Source: Streptomyces sp. SID11385
GTDB lineage: Bacteria > Actinomycetota > Actinomycetes > Streptomycetales > Streptomycetaceae
Assembly (NCBI RefSeq): GCF_010548245.1
Contig: NZ_JAAGLR010001001.1
Span: 1 to 34,071 of the forward strand
Direction: 5' to 3'
Length of the DNA: 34,071 nucleotides
The notes beneath the pieces were generated by a model that was not told the origin of the DNA, searched no databases, and saw only the letters and a program-made list of their open reading frames with translations. A program made the translations under genes and the position numbers. Below, in pieces: positions 21,810 to 29,486 of the stretch (its first letter is position 1; each line of letters opens with the position of its first letter).

Positions 21810-23744
21810 GTGGCCCACATCTTCGGCGCCCTCGCGCCGCACGCACTCCAGGCAGGCGCGAGCGCCCCCGGTATCGCCGGCATCCCGCCCGCCCCGGCGG
21901 GCACGAGCCACCTCACGAGCGGAGCGCCCGCGGACCTCGCGAGCGGCGCCCTCGTCGGCCTCGGCGGCACCGCCCAGTCCGTCCTGCTCCTGATCGTCGT
22001 CCTCGGTCCCCTCCTCGGCGCCCTCGCGGCCCTGCTGCCGGCCCCGCCCGGACTGCGCGGCCGCAACCCCGAGCAGGCCGTGCTCCGCCACGGCGTCACC
22101 GTCAGCGCCGCGATCCTCGCCGCCGCGCTGCTCCTCGCCCTCGGCTTCGACCGCGACCAGGCCGCCCACATCCAGGCGAGCACGGACGTGAGCTGGATCG
22201 CCGCGTACGACATCCGCTTCCACCTCGGCGTCGACGGCATCTCGCTCCCCCTCCTCGTCCTCACGGCCCTCCTCACCTTCCTCTGCGCCCTGCACAGCTA
22301 CTTCCGCCCGCCCAAGGGCGGCACCCCCCGCGCCTTCGTGGCGCTCCTGCTGCTGCTCGAAGGCGGCGCGCTCGCCGCCTTCGCCGTGCTCGACCTCGTG
22401 CTCTTCTTCGTCGCCTTCGAGACCGTCCTGGTCCCGATGTACTTCCTCATCGCCCGCTGGGGCGGCGCCAGGCGGGAGCGGGCCGCCTGGAAGTTCATCC
22501 TCTTCACCCTGGTCGGCTCCGCCGTCATGCTCCTCGGGCTGCTCCTGATCGGCCTGAAGGCGGGCACGTTCGACATGGTGGCACTCGCCACTGACAACGG
22601 CTCAGGTCTCAGCAAGTCCGTGCAGGTCACGGCCGTTCTGGCGATCGGTCTCGGCCTCGCGGTCAAGTCCCCGATGTGGCCGCTGCACAGCTGGCTGCCC
22701 GCCGCGCACACCGCCGCGCCCACGGCCGGCTCGGTCATGCTCGCCGGGGTCCTGCTGAAGATGGGCACGTACGGCTTCGTACGCGTCGCGATCCCCGTCG
22801 CCCCGGAGGGCATGAAGGTCTTCGCACCCTGGCTCGCGGTCCTCGCCGCCGCTGGCATCCTGTGGGGCTCGCTCGCGTGCCTCCAGCTCGTACGGCGCGG
22901 CTCCGGCGGCGACCTCAAGCGCCTCGTCGCGTACTCGTCGGTGGGCCACATGGGCTTCGTCCTGCTCGGCATCGCGAGCATGACCCCGCAGGGCCTCAAC
23001 GGCGCGCTCTTCGCGAACATCGCCCACGGCCTCATCACAGGGCTGCTGTTCTTCCTCGTCGGCGGCGTCAAGGACCGCGTGGGCACGTCCGTCCTCGACC
23101 GCCTCAGCGGCTCCGCCGGAGCGGCGCTCTACGGCCGCGCCCCGCGCTACGCGGTGCTCCTCGCCTTCGCCGCCGTCGCCTCGCTCGGCCTCCCCGGCCT
23201 CGCGGGCTTCTGGGGCGAGATGCTGACGATGTACGGGGCCTTCGACCCGGCGGGCGGCCTGAACCGTGCCACGTACCTCACCTGCATGGCCGTCGCCGGG
23301 CTCGGCACGCTCCTCACCGCCGCGTACCTCCTCCTCGTCGTCCGCCGCCTGTGCATGGGCCCGACGCCCCTCCGGGACAACGCACTCCTTCCGGTGAATT
23401 CCCCCCTGGGGGAGAGCGCGGACTCCGCGCCCGCCGGGACGACCGCCCCCAGTACCGGCCCCGCCACCGCCCTCGCCACCGCCGCAGAGCCCGGGACGGC
23501 CGCCGAGCCCGCGACCGCAGCCGACGAGCCCGCCCCCCTCCTCCTCGACGCCCCGCCGACCCCGGCCGCGCCGTACGAGCCGCCCGTCCTCGCCGAGCGC
23601 CCCTTCCCCGAGCTGAGCGCCCCCGAGGCGGTCGCCTGGACCCCGCTCGTCGCCCTCACCGTCCTCGCCGGGCTCTGGCCCGCGCTCCTCATCGGCCTCA
23701 GCGACCCGGCCGTCCACCAGCTGCTCACCGGAGGCGCGGCATGA
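21810..23744 (+). CDS. nuoM: NADH-quinone oxidoreductase subunit M (second nuo cluster type)
   Basis: A 644-residue proton-pumping subunit of respiratory complex I. Key charged residues are present: Glu204 in FFVAFETVLVPMYF, Lys286 in AVKSPMWPLHSWLP and Lys317 in LLKMGTYGF. VAYSSVGHMGFVLLGI is the signature of antiporter-like subunits. Similarity is to the shorter, second nuo set of Streptomyces rather than the main operon. GTG 21810 lies three bases after the chimeric upstream stop; the first ~50 residues are Ala/Gly-rich and a later start is possible. About 90 residues near the C-terminus (about 525-610) are a Pro/Ala/Glu-rich linker before the last helix, longer than usual. The stop overlaps nuoN (ATGA). 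Confidence 0.95.
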   Translation: MAHIFGALAPHALQAGASAPGIAGIPPAPAGTSHLTSGAPADLASGALVGLGGTAQSVLLLIVVLGPLLGALAALLPAPPGLRGRNPEQAVLRHGVTVSAAILAAALLLALGFDRDQAAHIQASTDVSWIAAYDIRFHLGVDGISLPLLVLTALLTFLCALHSYFRPPKGGTPRAFVALLLLLEGGALAAFAVLDLVLFFVAFETVLVPMYFLIARWGGARRERAAWKFILFTLVGSAVMLLGLLLIGLKAGTFDMVALATDNGSGLSKSVQVTAVLAIGLGLAVKSPMWPLHSWLPAAHTAAPTAGSVMLAGVLLKMGTYGFVRVAIPVAPEGMKVFAPWLAVLAAAGILWGSLACLQLVRRGSGGDLKRLVAYSSVGHMGFVLLGIASMTPQGLNGALFANIAHGLITGLLFFLVGGVKDRVGTSVLDRLSGSAGAALYGRAPRYAVLLAFAAVASLGLPGLAGFWGEMLTMYGAFDPAGGLNRATYLTCMAVAGLGTLLTAAYLLLVVRRLCMGPTPLRDNALLPVNSPLGESADSAPAGTTAPSTGPATALATAAEPGTAAEPATAADEPAPLLLDAPPTPAAPYEPPVLAERPFPELSAPEAVAWTPLVALTVLAGLWPALLIGLSDPAVHQLLTGGAA

Positions 23745-25303
23745 CCACCCTCGTGCAGTCCGTCGACTGGCTCGCCGTCGCCCCGCCCGCGCTCACCGCC
23801 CTCGTCGCGCTCGCCGTCCTCGTCGCGGACCTCTTCACGCCGCAGGCCCGCAAACCCCTCCTCGGCATCGGCGCCGTCGCGGGCCTCGCCCTCGCCCTCC
23901 TGAGCCTCCTCCCGCTCCTCGACGGCGACCGCGCGACGTTCTGCGTCGCCAAGGCGGGGTGCAGCTACCGGGCCGACCACTTCGCCCTCACCGTCCAGCT
24001 CCTCGTCCTCGGCGGCGCGCTCCTCACCACGCTCCTCTCCTTCACCGCCGTGCGCGAGCAGCGTCTCCCGGCGGGCGAGTACTGGTTCCTGCTCCTCTCC
24101 TCCGCCGCCGGAGCCGCCCTCCTCCCCGCCGCCCGCGACCTCGCGACGCTGATCGTCGCCCTGGAGGTCGCGACGCTCCCGTCCTTCGCGCTCGTCGGAC
24201 TGCGCCACGGCGAGCGCCGCTCCGCCGAAGCGGCCCTCAAGTTCTTCCTCTCCTCCGTCACCGCGACCGCCGTGACCCTCCTCGGCACCGCCTTCGTCTA
24301 CGCGAGCACGGGCAGCGTCCACCTCGACGCGATCGCGGCCGCCCTCGGCGACGTCGACCCGCAGCTGCGCACCCTCGCCCGCGTCGGCGTCGTCCTCACC
24401 CTCGTCGGCTTCGCCTTCAAGACCGCCGCCGTCCCCTTCCACTTCTGGGTCCCCGACACGTACACGGGCGCTCCGCTCCCGGTCGCGGCGTACCTCTCCG
24501 TCGTCGGCAAGGCGGTCGGCTTCTCGGGCCTCGCGCTGGTCACCGTGCGCGCCTTCCCCTCGTACGGGAACGTCTGGGGCCCCGCCCTCGCCGTCCTCGC
24601 CGCGCTCACGATGACGATCGGCAACGCGGCGGCGCTCCGCCAGGACCCCACGCGCGCCTTCAGCGCCGTGCGCCTCCTCGCGTGGTCCTCGGTCGGCCAG
24701 GCCGGCTACCTCCTCGTCCCGCTCGCCTCCGCCGCGTACACGGACCGCCGGGAACACGCGATCGGCGCGACGCTCGCGTACGCGCTCATGTACGCGGCCG
24801 TCAACCTCGGCTCCTTCGCCGCCGTGGCACTCCTCGCACGCGGTCGCCTCGCCGACTTCCAGGGCCTGTACGCGCGCAACCCCGCGCTCGCCCTGCTCCT
24901 CGCCTTCTTCCTCCTGTGCCTCGCCGGCCTCCCGCCGGGCCTCGCGGGCCTCTTCGCGAAGCTCGCCGTCTTCGAGGCCGCGATCGACGCGGGCCTCGGC
25001 TGGCTCGCGGTCGTCACGGCCGTCAACGTCGCGATCGCCCTCGTGTACTACCTCCGCTGGACGGCGTCCCTCTTCCGTACGACACCGGAACCGGCCACGG
25101 ACGCGGGCGACCTCCCGGCCGCCGGGGGCGGCACCCTGACGGCCGTACGGGAGCAGGCGCCCGTACGGGAAGCGGCCCCCGCCCTCGCGACCGGCCGCCC
25201 CCTCGCCCTCGTCACCGTCCTGACCCTCTGCGGCCTCCTCGCCGTGGCGCTCTCGGCGGCCCCGCAGCTGATCCTCCGCCTCGCGGACGTCACGCTCTTC
25301 TGA
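23741..25303 (+). CDS. nuoN: NADH-quinone oxidoreductase subunit N
   Basis: A 520-residue polytopic complex I subunit forming one of the three antiporter-like channels. Conserved charged residues: Glu142 in VALEVATLPSF, Lys227 in AFKTAAVPFHFWVPD and Lys257 in VVGKAVGF. LAWSSVGQAGYLLVPL matches the family signature. It overlaps nuoM by four bases and is the last gene of the cluster. A soluble insert (about 448-487, Ala/Pro/Glu-rich) precedes the final helix, echoing the linker in nuoM. Because upstream nuo genes are absent here, its function depends on whether they survive elsewhere. Confidence 0.95.
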   Translation: MTTLVQSVDWLAVAPPALTALVALAVLVADLFTPQARKPLLGIGAVAGLALALLSLLPLLDGDRATFCVAKAGCSYRADHFALTVQLLVLGGALLTTLLSFTAVREQRLPAGEYWFLLLSSAAGAALLPAARDLATLIVALEVATLPSFALVGLRHGERRSAEAALKFFLSSVTATAVTLLGTAFVYASTGSVHLDAIAAALGDVDPQLRTLARVGVVLTLVGFAFKTAAVPFHFWVPDTYTGAPLPVAAYLSVVGKAVGFSGLALVTVRAFPSYGNVWGPALAVLAALTMTIGNAAALRQDPTRAFSAVRLLAWSSVGQAGYLLVPLASAAYTDRREHAIGATLAYALMYAAVNLGSFAAVALLARGRLADFQGLYARNPALALLLAFFLLCLAGLPPGLAGLFAKLAVFEAAIDAGLGWLAVVTAVNVAIALVYYLRWTASLFRTTPEPATDAGDLPAAGGGTLTAVREQAPVREAAPALATGRPLALVTVLTLCGLLAVALSAAPQLILRLADVTLF

Positions 25304-25472
25304 GCCTCCTCACCCGCACGGAGGACAACCGCGCCCCCGCCGAACGGGGAACCTGAGCCGTTCGCCTGGCGTTGACCAGTAACGAAGGGTCCACTGGGAC
25401 CCAGGTCCACCGGGCGCCGGCCACCGGCAGCGCCAGGAAGGGTTCCCCGCCGCACGACTTGGAGGGCGTACC

Positions 25473-26345
25473 GTGCACCGCCGGCACAATGGCTTGAAGA
25501 CCGCTGTACTCCTCGGGGGCCTGTCCGCGCTCATCCTCGTCATCGGCTCCTTCTTCGGCCGCACGGGGCTGATCATCGCGCTGCTCGTCGCGATCGGCAC
25601 GAACGCCTACGCGTACTGGAACAGCGACAAGCTCGCGCTGCGCGCCATGCGCGCCAGGCCCGTCAGCGAGTTCGAGGCCCCTGGCCTCTACCGGATCGTG
25701 CGCGAGCTCTCCACCGAGGCCCGCCAGCCCATGCCCCGCCTGTACATCTCGCCCACGGAGGCCCCCAACGCCTTCGCCACCGGGCGCAACCCGCGCAACG
25801 CCGCCGTGTGCTGCACCGACGGCATCCTGCGCATCCTCGACGAGCGCGAGCTGCGCGGCGTGCTCGGGCACGAGCTGAGCCACGTCTACAACCGGGACAT
25901 CCTCATCTCCTCGGTCGCGGGCGCCCTGGCCTCCGTGATCATGTTCCTGGTCAACTTCGCGTGGCTGATTCCCATCGGCCGCTCGGACGACGACGAAGGC
26001 CCGGGACTCGTCGGGCTGCTCCTGACGATGCTCCTCGGCCCGCTGGCCGCCTCGCTCATCCAGCTCGCCATCAGCCGCTCCCGCGAGTACCAGGCGGACG
26101 CGTCCGGGGCCCAGCTCACCGGCGACCCGCTCGCCCTCGCCTCCGCGCTCCGCAAGCTCGACGCGGGCACGAAGCAGCTCCCGCTGCCCTCCGAGCCACG
26201 CATCGAGACGGCGAGCCACATGATGATCGCCAACCCCTTCCGGCCCGGTCAGGGGCTGACGAGCATGTTCTCCACGCACCCGCCGATGGCGGAGCGCATC
26301 CAGCGCCTGGAGCGGATGGCGGGCGGCGGCGAGCAGCGCCCCTGA
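25473..26345 (+). CDS. htpX: HtpX-like membrane zinc metalloprotease (M48 family)
   Basis: A 290-residue membrane protease for quality control of membrane proteins. Two N-terminal helices (about 12-28 and 31-48) precede the catalytic HELSH motif (133-137); the third zinc ligand is Glu205 in SREYQAD. Two further hydrophobic segments lie at about 146-167 and 178-200. [15 protein letters not shown] near the C-terminus is a family signature. GTG 25473 gives the expected [16 protein letters not shown] start and follows GGAGGG. The 169-bp gap after nuoN should contain its own promoter; a short dyad GGGTCC-N4-GGACCC lies there (about 25395-25410). Confidence 0.95.
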   Translation: MHRRHNGLKTAVLLGGLSALILVIGSFFGRTGLIIALLVAIGTNAYAYWNSDKLALRAMRARPVSEFEAPGLYRIVRELSTEARQPMPRLYISPTEAPNAFATGRNPRNAAVCCTDGILRILDERELRGVLGHELSHVYNRDILISSVAGALASVIMFLVNFAWLIPIGRSDDDEGPGLVGLLLTMLLGPLAASLIQLAISRSREYQADASGAQLTGDPLALASALRKLDAGTKQLPLPSEPRIETASHMMIANPFRPGQGLTSMFSTHPPMAERIQRLERMAGGGEQRP

Positions 26346-26385
26346 CGGCGGTCACCGGCCGGTGCGCGTCAGCAGCCGCCGCGCG

Positions 26386-26808
26386 TCACCAGTTCCGCGC
26401 CTCGCCCCGGCGGGCGGCGAAGGGCTGGTCGGTCGGGACGACCTCGCGCCCGAGCGGCATGAGCGAGATCGGGATGAGCTTGAGGTTCGCCCAGCCGAAG
26501 GGGATGCCGATGATCGAGAGGAAGAGCGGGATGCTCGTCAGCAGGTGGCCGAGCGCGAGCCACCAGCCGGCGAAGACCACCCAGATCACGTTGCCGACGA
26601 AGGAGGGCGCCCCCGCGTCCGGGCGCTCCACGGTCGTGCGCCCGAAGGGCCAGAGCACGTAGCCCGCGATGCGGAAGGAAGCGATCCCGAACGGGATCGT
26701 GATGATGAAAATGCAGCAGATGACGCCCGCGAGCAGATAGCCGAGGGCCATCCAGATGCCGCAGAAGATCAGCCACAGCAGGTTGAGCACGAGGTTGAGC
26801 AGTTTCAC
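26386..26808 (-). CDS. YccF family inner membrane protein
   Basis: A 140-residue protein with two YccF domains: LLNLVLNLLWLIFCGIWMAL, IFIITIPFGIASFRIAGYVLWPFG, then NVIWVVFAGWWLALGHLLTS and IIGIPFGWANLKLIPISLMPLG. About four to five membrane segments. Function unknown in the family. GTG 26808 (with AAAGG upstream) gives the conserved MKLLNLVLN start; the long upstream extension is Arg-rich and not real. It converges with htpX; a 12-bp palindrome CACCGGCCGGTG lies between them at 26353-26364. Confidence 0.9.
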   Translation of the reverse strand: MKLLNLVLNLLWLIFCGIWMALGYLLAGVICCIFIITIPFGIASFRIAGYVLWPFGRTTVERPDAGAPSFVGNVIWVVFAGWWLALGHLLTSIPLFLSIIGIPFGWANLKLIPISLMPLGREVVPTDQPFAARRGEARNW

Positions 26809-26971
26809 GAGATCGCCTTTCGCGCGTCCGTCCCGGTCCCGGGGTCGTCCCCCCCCACACCTACCAACGGTGAGGACGCCGCCAAGCGCCGCGCGCCTGC
26901 TTTGTTGCGCGATCGGGAAGCGGACGCGCGGCCGGTGACACGACCGTGACACCGCTGCGTCAACCTCGCAG

Positions 26972-26997
26972 GTGATCACGTACGTCCTCATGGGTAG
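26972..26997 (+). promoter_or_regulatory. Possible SigB-type promoter before the YeaQ-like gene
   Basis: GTGA (26972-26975) and GGGTAG (26992-26997) are 16 bases apart, near the GTTT-N14-16-GGGTAY consensus of Streptomyces stress sigma factors and about 40 bp before ATG 27036. The -35 match is weak. A stress-type gene downstream makes it plausible. Confidence 0.3.
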
Positions 26998-27035
26998 AGC
27001 CCCCCGAAAGCAAAACGATCAGGAGTGGGACGCAC

Positions 27036-27302
27036 ATGGGCATCATCAGCTGGATCATCCTCGGCCTGCTGGCGGGAGCGGTCGCGAAGATCCTCCTCCC
27101 GGGCCGCGACCCGGGCGGCCTCGTCGGCACGACCCTCATCGGCATCGTCGGCGCTTTCCTCGGTGGCTGGATCTCGTCCCGCTTCCTGGACCACCCGATC
27201 TCGAAGGACTTCTACGACCTGCCCACGTGGATCTCGGCGGTCGGCGGCTCCCTCGTCCTCCTGGTCGGCTACCGGCTGATCTTCGGCAACTCGCGGGACT
27301 GA
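27036..27302 (+). CDS. GlsB/YeaQ/YmgE family membrane protein
   Basis: An 88-residue protein with three hydrophobic segments and the family pattern GLLAGAVAKILLPGRDPGG, then GTTLIGIVGAFLGGW. Members are small, often stress-induced membrane proteins of unknown mechanism (transglycosylase-associated by name only). ATG 27036 has CAGGAG ten bases upstream. It ends at a strong bidirectional terminator shared with yajQ. A 26-residue loop (ISSRFLDHPISKDFYDLPTW) sits between helices two and three, as in other actinobacterial members. Confidence 0.93.
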   Translation: MGIISWIILGLLAGAVAKILLPGRDPGGLVGTTLIGIVGAFLGGWISSRFLDHPISKDFYDLPTWISAVGGSLVLLVGYRLIFGNSRD

Positions 27303-27312
27303 ACCGGAGGCC

Positions 27313-27363
27313 GGTACGGGTGAGGGGCGGCGCACTCGCGGTGCGCCGCCCCTCACCCGTACC
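27313..27363. terminator. Long bidirectional terminator hairpin
   Basis: A perfect 23-bp inverted repeat (arms 27313-27335 and 27341-27363, beginning GGTACGGGTGAGGGGCGG) with the loop TCGCG separates the convergent YeaQ-like and yajQ genes. Confidence 0.95.
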
Positions 27364-27378
27364 ACCCGCGCCCGTCGC

Positions 27379-27867
27379 CTACCGGTAGTTGACGAACTGG
27401 AGCGCGAAGTCGAAGTCCTTGCCCTTCAGCAGCGCGATGACGGACTGGAGGTCGTCGCGGCTCTTCGAGGAGACCCGCAGCTCATCGCCCTGGACCTGGG
27501 CCTTGACGCCCTTGGGACCTTCGTCGCGGATGATCTTCGCGACCTTCTTGGCGTTGTCCTGCGAGATGCCCTCCTCGACGGAGGCGAAGAGCTTGTACTC
27601 CTTGCCGGAGATCTGCGGCTCACCCGCGTCCAGCGACTTCAGCGAGATGCCCCGCTTCACCAGCTTGGACTGGAAGACGTCCAGGATCGCCTTCACGCGC
27701 TCCTCGGAGTTCGCCTCCATGAGGATCTTCTCGCCCGACCACGCGATGGACGCACCCACGCCCTTGAAGTCGTAGCGCTGCGAGATCTCCTTGGCGGCCT
27801 GGTTGAGGGCGTTGTCGACCTCCTGCCGCTCGACCTTCGAGACGATGTCGAAACTGGAGTCGGCCAT
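27379..27867 (-). CDS. yajQ: YajQ family nucleotide-binding protein
   Basis: A 162-residue protein of the YajQ/UPF0234 family: [56 protein letters not shown] and [10 protein letters not shown] at the C-terminus. The fold is two ferredoxin-like domains; some members bind cyclic di-GMP or nucleic acid, but the role in actinobacteria is not established. ATG 27867 with AGGA upstream is the family start. The length is normal. It is transcribed away from the tRNA-Tyr gene. Confidence 0.96.
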   Translation of the reverse strand: MADSSFDIVSKVERQEVDNALNQAAKEISQRYDFKGVGASIAWSGEKILMEANSEERVKAILDVFQSKLVKRGISLKSLDAGEPQISGKEYKLFASVEEGISQDNAKKVAKIIRDEGPKGVKAQVQGDELRVSSKSRDDLQSVIALLKGKDFDFALQFVNYR

Positions 27868-28067
27868 GTTCCTGTGGCTCCTTGGCTCGGATTGCACGTA
27901 TGACAGAGGGCAGCGACCCCCAGCGGGCCGCAGCCCCAAAGCCTAGCCACCCCACCCCCCGCCCGCCCCGGACAACCGGGTGGCGAAGCACCCCCCACCA
28001 TCAGGTATTGTTTTCCCCGTTGGAAGGAGAGCCCCGGCCCCGGCCGGAAAACCGACCAGCAATCCCA

Positions 28068-28149
28068 GGCGGTGTGCCCGAGCGGCCAAAGGGAGCAGAC
28101 TGTAAATCTGCCGGCTCAGCCTTCCCAGGTTCGAATCCTGGCGCCGCCA
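28068..28149 (+). tRNA. tRNA-Tyr (anticodon GUA)
   Basis: An 82-base class II tRNA. The acceptor stem is GGCGGTG/CGCCGCC with one G-U pair. The anticodon stem is GCAGA/TCTGC with loop CTGTAAA, so the anticodon is GTA at 28102-28104. A long variable arm and T-arm CCAGG-TTCGAAT-CCTGG follow. CCA is not encoded beyond the discriminator A. In S. coelicolor the tRNA-Tyr gene is the attachment site of SLP1; here no direct repeat of its 3' end was seen within the window. Confidence 0.97.
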
Positions 28150-28157
28150 CACGGGAA

Positions 28158-28204
28158 CGAGGGGCCCGGTAATCAGCCGAAACGGCTGGTCACCGGGCCC
28201 CTCG
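28158..28204 (+). terminator. Terminator after tRNA-Tyr
   Basis: Outer arms CGAGGGGCCCGGT (28158-28170) and ACCGGGCCCCTCG (28192-28204) enclose an inner hairpin CAGCCG-AAA-CGGCTG (28174-28188). It starts eight bases after the tRNA and is suited to end its transcript. Confidence 0.93.
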
Positions 28205-28632
28205 TCGTTGTGCGGGACGAAGACGAGAGAGCGCGGCGCGCCGCGAGAAAAGGCGGCGGGCAGAGCCCCGCCCGGGAGCCGAACCCGGCCTTCGATCATC
28301 GGTGCTGCCGTACGGGAGCGCTCACCGCTCGACGACGTGGCAGTTGAGGTCCCGGGGCATGACGGTGACACCGCCTGGCCCTCGGCCCGCAGCCTCTCGC
28401 CGAGCAGCGGCGCGAACGTCGGTGCGCGGCGGCGCAACCAGGGCGCGGAGGCCGGGGGCGGACGGGACGGCGTCTCGTACGGGCGCGTCGGGTGGCGGGT
28501 CCTCGTCCATTGTTCAGTTGTCGAGGAACGGCCAGGTCAGGGCGCCGATGGTGTGCGGTGAAGCCACCTTCCCGGCTGCGCTCCCGGCCTCGCCCGGAGA
28601 CGGCGCCCGCGCCGGATCACCGAGCGCTTCAC
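28205..28632. other. Stretch without a supported gene between tRNA-Tyr and the GntR gene
   Basis: No credible gene in about 430 bp. Frames on both strands are short, Arg/Pro-rich and lack ribosome sites. A minus-strand frame ending VTVMPRDLNCHVVER (28322-28510) has slight protein character and may be a gene remnant. No integrase, excisionase or att-like copy of the tRNA end was seen. Confidence 0.55.
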
Positions 28633-28661
28633 TCCTGTTGAGGACAAGTCCTGTTGAGGAC
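28633..28661. promoter_or_regulatory. Tandem operator upstream of the GntR regulator gene
   Basis: The 13-mer TCCTGTTGAGGAC occurs at 28633-28645 and 28649-28661 (16-bp period). The right copy sits in the perfect dyad GTCCT-GTTG-AGGAC (28648-28661) and the left copy in CTCCT-GTTG-AGGAC. It lies 37 bp before the GntR ATG, probably over the promoter, and is a good candidate for autoregulation. Confidence 0.7.
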
Positions 28662-28697
28662 TTAAGCTGTGATCGCGACGAACCAAGGAGACTTGCC

Positions 28698-29486
28698 ATG
28701 GCGAAGCGGTACGAGAAGATCGCGGATGAATTGCGCGAAGAGATCCGAAGCGGTCACCCGGCGCCCGGGGAACGGCTCCCGGCCGAGACGGCGCTCGCGG
28801 AGAAGTACCGCGTGAGCGTGCCGACGATGCGGCAGGCGATGGGGGTACTCCAGGCGGAAGGGCTCATCGAGCGTATCCACGGCCGCGGCACCTTCGTACG
28901 GAAGGAGCGCACCCGCAATCACCGTACGAACGAGCGGCACCAGTGGGAGAAGGACCGGGCCAGGCACCCCGAGGAGACCCGCGCCGAGACCGGTTCGACC
29001 GAGCATGACACCGGCCTGGAACTGTCCGACCTCGTCTTTCACGCGGAGTATGAGGAGATTGAGGCCGACGACGACTTGGCTGCCGTCTTCGGGGTCAAGG
29101 CGGGTACGCGGCTCATCGAACGCCGCTACCGGACGCGGCGCCGTTCGGAGAACGGGCCGTTCTCGCTGATCTCCTCGTACCTCGTGCACGATGTCGTGAG
29201 CACGAACCCCGATCTGCTCGACGCCGCCAACGAGCCGTGGCCGGGCGGCACGCAGAACCAGCTCTACACGGTCGGCATCGAACTCGGCTCCGTCGAGGAG
29301 CAGGTCACCGCACGGCCGCCCACGGTCGAGGAAGCCGAAGAACTCGACCTCACACCCGGTGTGTCCGTCCTCGTTCTGCGGAAGACTTCGCGGGCGACGG
29401 ACGGGCGGGTGGTCGAGTTCTCGCGCGTCATCCTGCCCGGCGATCGTACGGAACTGACCTTCGTGACCCCTCTGCGAAAGTGGTGA
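28698..29486 (+). CDS. GntR family transcriptional regulator, HutC/UTRA type
   Basis: A 262-residue regulator. The winged helix-turn-helix is at about 5-72 (YEKIADELREEIRSGHPAPG, LPAETALAEKYRVSVPTMRQ, GRGTFVRKE). After an Arg/Glu-rich linker, residues ~110-262 form a UTRA effector domain (RLIERRYRTRRR, FSLISSYLVHDVV, VLVLRKTSRATDGRVVEFSR). Members repress by binding short dyads and release on small-molecule binding; the ligand is unknown. AAGGAG precedes ATG 28698. The tandem GTCCT-N4-AGGAC sites just upstream are its likely operator. GTGA overlap couples it to the glycosyltransferase gene. Similar regulators (KorSA type) occur in Streptomyces elements, but nothing else here supports an element origin. 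Confidence 0.92.
   Translation: MAKRYEKIADELREEIRSGHPAPGERLPAETALAEKYRVSVPTMRQAMGVLQAEGLIERIHGRGTFVRKERTRNHRTNERHQWEKDRARHPEETRAETGSTEHDTGLELSDLVFHAEYEEIEADDDLAAVFGVKAGTRLIERRYRTRRRSENGPFSLISSYLVHDVVSTNPDLLDAANEPWPGGTQNQLYTVGIELGSVEEQVTARPPTVEEAEELDLTPGVSVLVLRKTSRATDGRVVEFSRVILPGDRTELTFVTPLRKW

Noticed and set aside
22298..25026. Long minus-strand frames opposite nuoM and nuoN
   Set aside because: They are antisense shadows of high-GC coding DNA, dominated by Arg, Gly, Glu and Ala, without ribosome sites; the plus-strand frames encode clear NuoM and NuoN motifs.
28208..28697. Upstream extension of the GntR gene and other frames after tRNA-Tyr
   Set aside because: The extension is compositional only; the GntR family starts at the ATG 28698 with AAGGAG, and the operator repeats lie upstream of it.
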